A stretch of DNA of 8,947 nucleotides from Anammoximicrobium sp032229885. GTDB taxonomy: Bacteria; Planctomycetota; Planctomycetia; Pirellulales; Pirellulaceae. Where the stretch lies: positions 1 to 8,947 of the forward strand of contig JAVYAJ010000086.1 of assembly GCA_032229885.1 (NCBI GenBank), read 5' to 3'. The stretch's first letter is position 1. Each line of letters begins with the position of its first letter. The notes beneath the pieces are model-generated. The model saw nothing but the letters and a program-made list of their open reading frames with translations, was not told where the DNA came from and did not search any database. Of this stretch, positions 6,001 through 8,947 are shown in pieces. Both the position numbers and the translations under genes were made by a program.

Positions 6001-8947
6001 CGCCTCTTCCAACGCCGGATACAGCCCTTTGAACTGAAAGCGGAACGCGGGCACATCGTCGGCCTGGTTTGCCCGCGGCCGGACCTCGAACCACTGGTCG
6101 CCCGTGCCGTGCATGATGATCCGCCGATGACGTGCGCCGAGTTGATCGAACGGACGGTCCAGCGGCGCCCCCGTGCCGGTCGCGAGGCTTTCGAGCATCC
6201 GCCGTGAAACCCGATGGTTCAGGTTGGGCCACAGGGCCACCGCGCCGTCGGCCAACGTCAGCTTGGGATCGCCGAGCAGGGCGGCTGCATTGGCGCCGAC
6301 CTGGACGCCTAGGCCCTGACACGACGGGCACCAGCCCAACGAACTGTTGAACGAAAAGTTGTGCGGTGTCAGCGGCTCGAAGCTGCGGCCACACTGCTCG
6401 CACGCCAGATGCTGGCTGTGTGTCTGTACCGGCCACCGGTGCTCGGGCATCTCTTCGTGGACTTCGGCCACGCGAATCACGCCACGGCCCAACGCCAAGG
6501 CGTTCTCGACGCTGTCCGCGATTCGCGAGCGCGCATCGGCTCGAACGACGATCCGATCGACCACGATCTCGACGTCGTGTTTGCGGCGACGATCGATCTC
6601 CGGCGGCTGGTCGAGCGAATGGGTTGCGCCGTCGACGCGAACGCGAACGTATCCGGCCGTCCGCATCTCGTCCCACAGCGACGCATACTCGCGGCCGACC
6701 TCGATCTCGACGGGCGCCAGGATGTACAACCGCGTGCCGTCCGCGGCGGCCATGATCTTGTCCATGATCTCGTCGACCGTCTGTGTGCCGACCGGACAGC
6801 CACAGTCGGGGCAGTGCGGCTCGCCGAGCCGCGCCATCAGGATCCGTAGATAGTCGTAGATCTCGGTCACCGTGCCGACCGTCGAGCGTGGCGTCGTGCC
6901 CAGATTTTTTTGCTCGATCGCGATGGCCGGCGACAGGCCCTCGATGTGCTCGACTTTCGGCTTCTCCATCTGGCCCACGAATTGGCGCGCGTATGCGCTG
7001 AGGCTTTCCACATAGCGGCGCTGGCCTTCGGCGTAGATGGTGTCCATGGCCAGCGAGCTTTTCCCTGAACCGCTGGGTCCGCAGAACACGGTCAGCGCAT
7101 TGCGCTCGATCCGGGCGTCGACGTTCTTCAGATTGTGCTGCTGGGCGCCTTGGACCACGATCTGCCGGGCGGATCCGTTCCGCGCGGCGGCTCGGCCTGC
7201 GCTGCGGGCGACGGCCGCCGTCGGGGCGCGGGCGGTCCGTGGGCTGCGGCCGCGACGGCGCCCATTGGCGGACATTCCGTTGCCGCCAGCCGCCAGCACC
7301 GCAGCCAGCGCTTGGCCGGTGTACGAGTGGGCGCAGACCGCGACCTGCTCGGGCGTCCCGGCAGCCACGATTCGGCCGCCGCCCGCACCGCCCTCGGGGC
7401 CGAGGTCGATGATCCAGTCGGCCGTCTTGATCACGTCCAGATTGTGCTCGACGACCAGCACCGTATTGCCCGCCTCGACGAAGCCGCGCAATACGTTCAG
7501 CAGCAGTTTGATATCGGCAAAGTGCAGGCCCGTCGTGGGCTCGTCCAGCACGTACAACGTCCGGCCCGTGCTGCGTTTGACGAGTTCTCGCGCCAGCTTG
7601 ATCCGCTGCGCTTCGCCGCCGGACAGGGTCGGCGACGCTTGTCCGAGCTTCATATAATCCAGGCCCACGTCGCTGAGCGTCCGCAGTTTGTCATGCACGG
7701 ACGGGACGTTCTCGAACAGTTCGAGAGCCTGTTGGACATCCATTCCCAGCGCGTCGGCGATCGATCGGTCTTTGAACTTGACCTGCAGCGTCTCGCGGTT
7801 ATAGCGGCGGCCCTCGCACACGGGACAGACGACCCAGACATCGGCCAGGAAATCCATTTCCAGCCGCGTGGCGCCGTGGCCTTCGCACGCTTCGCACCGG
7901 CCGCCGGCCACATTGAAGCTGAACCTGCCCGGCTTGTGGCCCCGCCGCCGCGACTCGGGCATCTGGGCGAACAAGCTGCGAATCTCGTCGAACACTTTGA
8001 TGTAGGTGCCCGGGTTGGAACGCGGCGTGCGCCCGATCGGCGATTGGTCGATGGCGATCACCTTGTCCAGCAGCTCGAGGCCTTCGATCGCGCGATACGC
8101 GCCCGGCTCGCCGTGGCCGCGGTTCAGATCCCGCCGCAAGGCTTCGATCAAGATATCGTTGACCAGCGAGCTCTTGCCCGATCCGGACACGCCGGTGACG
8201 CACACGAAGAGCCCCAGCGGGATTTCGACGTCGATGTTCTTCAAGTTGTTGTGCGTCGCGCCGAGGACGCGCAGACGGCCCTCGCCGATCGGGCGGCGCT
8301 GGGCAGGCGTCTCGATCTCCAAGCGGCCCGCCAGATACTGGCCGGTGACGCTGCGGGGCGCGGCCACGATGTCGCCGTACGAACCGGCCGCGACGACTTC
8401 GCCGCCGCGAACACCCGGCCCCGGCCCAAAGTCGACGATGTGGTCCGCAGCCCGCATCGTATCTTCGTCGTGCTCGACCACCAGCACCGTGTTGCCCATG
8501 TCGCGCAGCCGCTGCAGGGTGGCCAGCAGCCGCTGGTTGTCCCGCGGATGCAGGCCGATCGACGGCTCGTCCAAGATGTACAACACGCCGACCAGCCCGC
8601 AGCCGATCTGGCCGGCCAGTCGGATCCGCTGCGATTCGCCGCCCGACAGCGTCGGGGCCGTGCGGCCGAGCGACAGATACTCGAGCCCGACGTTCAACAG
8701 AAAACCCAAACGACCGCAGATTTCGCGGAGCGCCTCGTGGGCGATCACGGCCCGTGTCGGATCGAGCTCGAGTTGGCTGAAAAAATCCGCGGCGTCGCGC
8801 ACCGACAGCTCGCACACCTCGGGCAGCGACAGCGCCGCTCGCTCGCGAAACCGCGGATGCGCAGTGGTCAGCCGCACGGCCCGAGCCTGGGGATTCAGCC
8901 GCTGGCCGTGACAAGCGTCGCAGGCCGAGATCCCCATATACTTTTCC
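3004..8947 (-). CDS. uvrA: Tandem-duplicated UvrA (excinuclease ABC subunit A) with novel C-terminal extension, 5' partial
   Basis: UvrA is the ATP-driven damage sensor of nucleotide excision repair; it finds bulky lesions and loads UvrB. The start is off the right edge: the frame reads EKY before the Met at 8937, inside the usual YMxxxxCxxCxGxRL element of UvrA, so perhaps 400 residues are missing. Residues are numbered from that Met. Copy 1 (1-550) has the NBD I signature LSGGESQRIRLA (97-108), Walker B ILDEPSIGLH, NBD II Walker A GVSGSGKSS (249-257), zinc cysteines 348/351/371/374, signature LSGGEAQRIKLA and Walker B VLDEPTTGLH. A basic linker (551-590) follows. Copy 2 (591-1640) is complete: Walker A GPSGSGKSS (620-628), a UvrB-binding region (about 700-845), zinc cysteines 846/849/870/873, signature LSNGEAQRIRLA, Walker B VLDEPTIGLH, NBD II Walker A GVSGGGKSS, zinc cysteines 1366/1369/1389/1392 and signature LSGGEAQRVKLA. 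About 75 low-complexity residues (1551-1625) interrupt its tail. Residues 1641-1977 are an extra C-terminal region not found in classical UvrA (about 940 residues). Chlamydial UvrA is, from memory, also a tandem fusion of about 1,790 residues. Confidence 0.95.
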   Translation of the reverse strand, partial: EKYMGISACDACHGQRLNPQARAVRLTTAHPRFRERAALSLPEVCELSVRDAADFFSQLELDPTRAVIAHEALREICGRLGFLLNVGLEYLSLGRTAPTLSGGESQRIRLAGQIGCGLVGVLYILDEPSIGLHPRDNQRLLATLQRLRDMGNTVLVVEHDEDTMRAADHIVDFGPGPGVRGGEVVAAGSYGDIVAAPRSVTGQYLAGRLEIETPAQRRPIGEGRLRVLGATHNNLKNIDVEIPLGLFVCVTGVSGSGKSSLVNDILIEALRRDLNRGHGEPGAYRAIEGLELLDKVIAIDQSPIGRTPRSNPGTYIKVFDEIRSLFAQMPESRRRGHKPGRFSFNVAGGRCEACEGHGATRLEMDFLADVWVVCPVCEGRRYNRETLQVKFKDRSIADALGMDVQQALELFENVPSVHDKLRTLSDVGLDYMKLGQASPTLSGGEAQRIKLARELVKRSTGRTLYVLDEPTTGLHFADIKLLLNVLRGFVEAGNTVLVVEHNLDVIKTADWIIDLGPEGGAGGGRIVAAGTPEQVAVCAHSYTGQALAAVLAAGGNGMSANGRRRGRSPRTARAPTAAVARSAGRAAARNGSARQIVVQGAQQHNLKNVDARIERNALTVFCGPSGSGKSSLAMDTIYAEGQRRYVESLSAYARQFVGQMEKPKVEHIEGLSPAIAIEQKNLGTTPRSTVGTVTEIYDYLRILMARLGEPHCPDCGCPVGTQTVDEIMDKIMAAADGTRLYILAPVEIEVGREYASLWDEMRTAGYVRVRVDGATHSLDQPPEIDRRRKHDVEIVVDRIVVRADARSRIADSVENALALGRGVIRVAEVHEEMPEHRWPVQTHSQHLACEQCGRSFEPLTPHNFSFNSSLGWCPSCQGLGVQVGANAAALLGDPKLTLADGAVALWPNLNHRVSRRMLESLATGTGAPLDRPFDQLGARHRRIIMHGTGDQWFEVRPRANQADDVPAFRFQFKGLYPALEEASRLSPALRSRLEQFVDEVECSACGGSRLRDDAAAAQFHGRTIDELSRLPLGELHRVIQGWKLTARERKIAGELLREIDGRVQFLLDVGLEYLSLSRPAATLSNGEAQRIRLASQLGSGLCGVLYVLDEPTIGLHPRDNARLLTALHKLRDLGNTLLVVEHDREVIAGSDFICDFGPGAGRNGGQIVASGSPQQLARRRGSVTGPYLNGKKAIAVPTNRRIARAPDGQAWVYTRAASAGSPAAPVGNNGRAATQPPTAVVWLEILGARHNNLQNIDVRIPLGALTAVTGVSGGGKSSLVDDVLYKAVARRLHRASVIPGAHDAIRGLEHVNKVIRVDQQPLGNSPTSNPATYTGVFDLIRELFAQLPEAKLRGYSPRRFSFNVAGGRCEACEGNGQKCIEMHFLPDVWVACETCQGRRYNPETLAVTYHGRSISDVLDMTCGDALKLFDNIPKIRRILQTLCDVGLDYLTLGQTAPTLSGGEAQRVKLAAELARPDTGRTLYLLDEPSTGLHFDDLARLLDVLQRLVDLGNTVVLIEHNLDLIKQADWIIDLGPEAGQGGGRVVAAGPPEQVVDAAAAGTAPSAASGDSTCSRWETADGGGAVAGLRVAEQADSPFVVRSRRTAGKAARPAHSAPSPGRDDASLQTLRSHTAAALAAVLAAGPYATRAVYDPSVIERQRAGDLEIRDVGRDAKMPWEVDGRRWHTRDRVGRRGEPCKWDGRILERVVDRIQQLGEFSDTDWSSRSVVEIAARKKTDGWFLHALTGETWLLKLKFRVGHNAVRCGELVEQLKLKTLNQMEDLPVYGNEARARCKRLRGPWQEIEIRAHTLDEVDTPAFWNFLDTAVRSFQQLTHGVAIDDIMPWKKLGQRWHLMRKGFPVGRRVAWDPAVLEPLIRLLEQTAPKGQFLWTNQVQVPITLPGRRDPWAVLYTKKAASLDLYLFGPKNAVGLGRFASLARDRDLDATRSDCDVVRLRFVSASDLNKGDLAQFLAEHLAIAAH
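3007..4017 (-). other. C-terminal extension of UvrA made of two copies of an unnamed domain
   Basis: This is the portion of the uvrA product after the end of copy 2 (residues 1641-1977). Unit A begins MPWEVDGRRWH (from residue 1672, base 3924) and unit B begins MPWKKLGQRWH (from residue 1839, base 3423). They align without a gap for 81 residues (1672-1752 against 1839-1919, offset 167) with about 20 identities. These include MPW, G, RWH, WD, LE, two further Trp (1719/1886 and 1736/1903) and a closing Phe. The ends also match: EIEIR...FL (1799-1819) with VVRLR...FL (1948-1968), 18 residues closer together. Unit B therefore lacks about 18 residues in the middle. I see no Walker motif, zinc cysteines or membrane segment. 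I cannot name the domain; a DNA- or protein-binding role is only a guess from its location. Confidence 0.7.
7168..7287 (-). other. Basic Arg/Ala-rich linker joining the two UvrA copies
   Basis: Residues 551-590 of the uvrA product contain GRRRGRSPRTARAP and further Ala/Arg runs, with no predicted fold. The linker contains an in-frame ATG at 7275-7273 (Met555) where copy 2 could once have started as a separate gene. Only GGCGGC/ACGGA-type sequence precedes it, with no good Shine-Dalgarno sequence, so active internal initiation is doubtful. Confidence 0.6.

Noticed and set aside
8006..8911. 301-codon open frame on the plus strand
   Set aside because: It is Ser/Arg/Pro-rich antisense shadow of UvrA copy 1.
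7799..8914. 371-codon open frame on the minus strand in another frame
   Set aside because: It overlaps the uvrA frame that carries Walker, signature and zinc motifs, and it is Arg/Ala-rich without any motif.
8935..8937. ATG as true start of uvrA
   Set aside because: The frame continues upstream to the window edge and the Met is inside a conserved internal UvrA element just before the CX2C motif, so the start lies outside the window.

Overview
The window is GC-rich bacterial DNA and most likely comes from a planctomycete, probably a Pirellulales-type relative. The reasons are a UvrA made of two head-to-tail copies (as I recall, a trait of Chlamydiae and relatives in the PVC group), a secreted protein of a kind I associate with planctomycetes, and GC-rich palindromic repeats of a type I recall from their genomes. 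No rRNA, tRNA or other taxonomic marker is present, so this placement is inference.

Layout, left to right. 1-279 holds no convincing gene; it has a cluster of three hairpin-forming palindromes (about 25-101) that looks like an interspersed repeat. 280-1386 (minus) encodes an exported protein of unknown function with two SPOR-like repeats. 1387-2232 is a long, mostly non-coding and eroded stretch. It holds a four-copy 8-bp tandem repeat, an open frame with coding-like composition, a long imperfect GCAGAG-type inverted repeat, a probable 3' remnant of a dual-specificity/tyrosine phosphatase gene, and a strong hairpin just after the remnant's stop. 2233-2874 (plus) is nth, endonuclease III, complete with catalytic Lys/Asp and the four Fe-S cysteines. 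2875-3003 separates it from the convergent gene and holds a 13-bp tandem repeat. 3004-8947 (minus, 5' end outside the window) is a giant uvrA fusion filling two thirds of the window.

The uvrA product has 1,977 visible codons from its first in-window Met, and the frame stays open to the window edge. It comprises the last ~550 residues of a first UvrA copy, a basic Arg/Ala-rich linker, a complete second copy, and a C-terminal extension of about 340 residues that is not part of classical UvrA. Each UvrA copy already contains two ABC ATPase modules, so the full protein should carry four. The first copy keeps canonical motifs. The second has substitutions in the NBD I signature, the NBD II Walker A and the NBD II Q-loop region. 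The extension is itself an internal duplication: two units align without gaps over 81 residues with a conserved MPW...G.RWH...WD...W...W pattern. I know no name for this domain and regard it as the most interesting item here.

Functionally, nth (base excision repair of oxidised pyrimidines) and uvrA (nucleotide excision repair of bulky lesions) are both DNA repair genes. They are convergent and separated by a repeat, so nothing shows that they share regulation. The secreted protein is unrelated to them.
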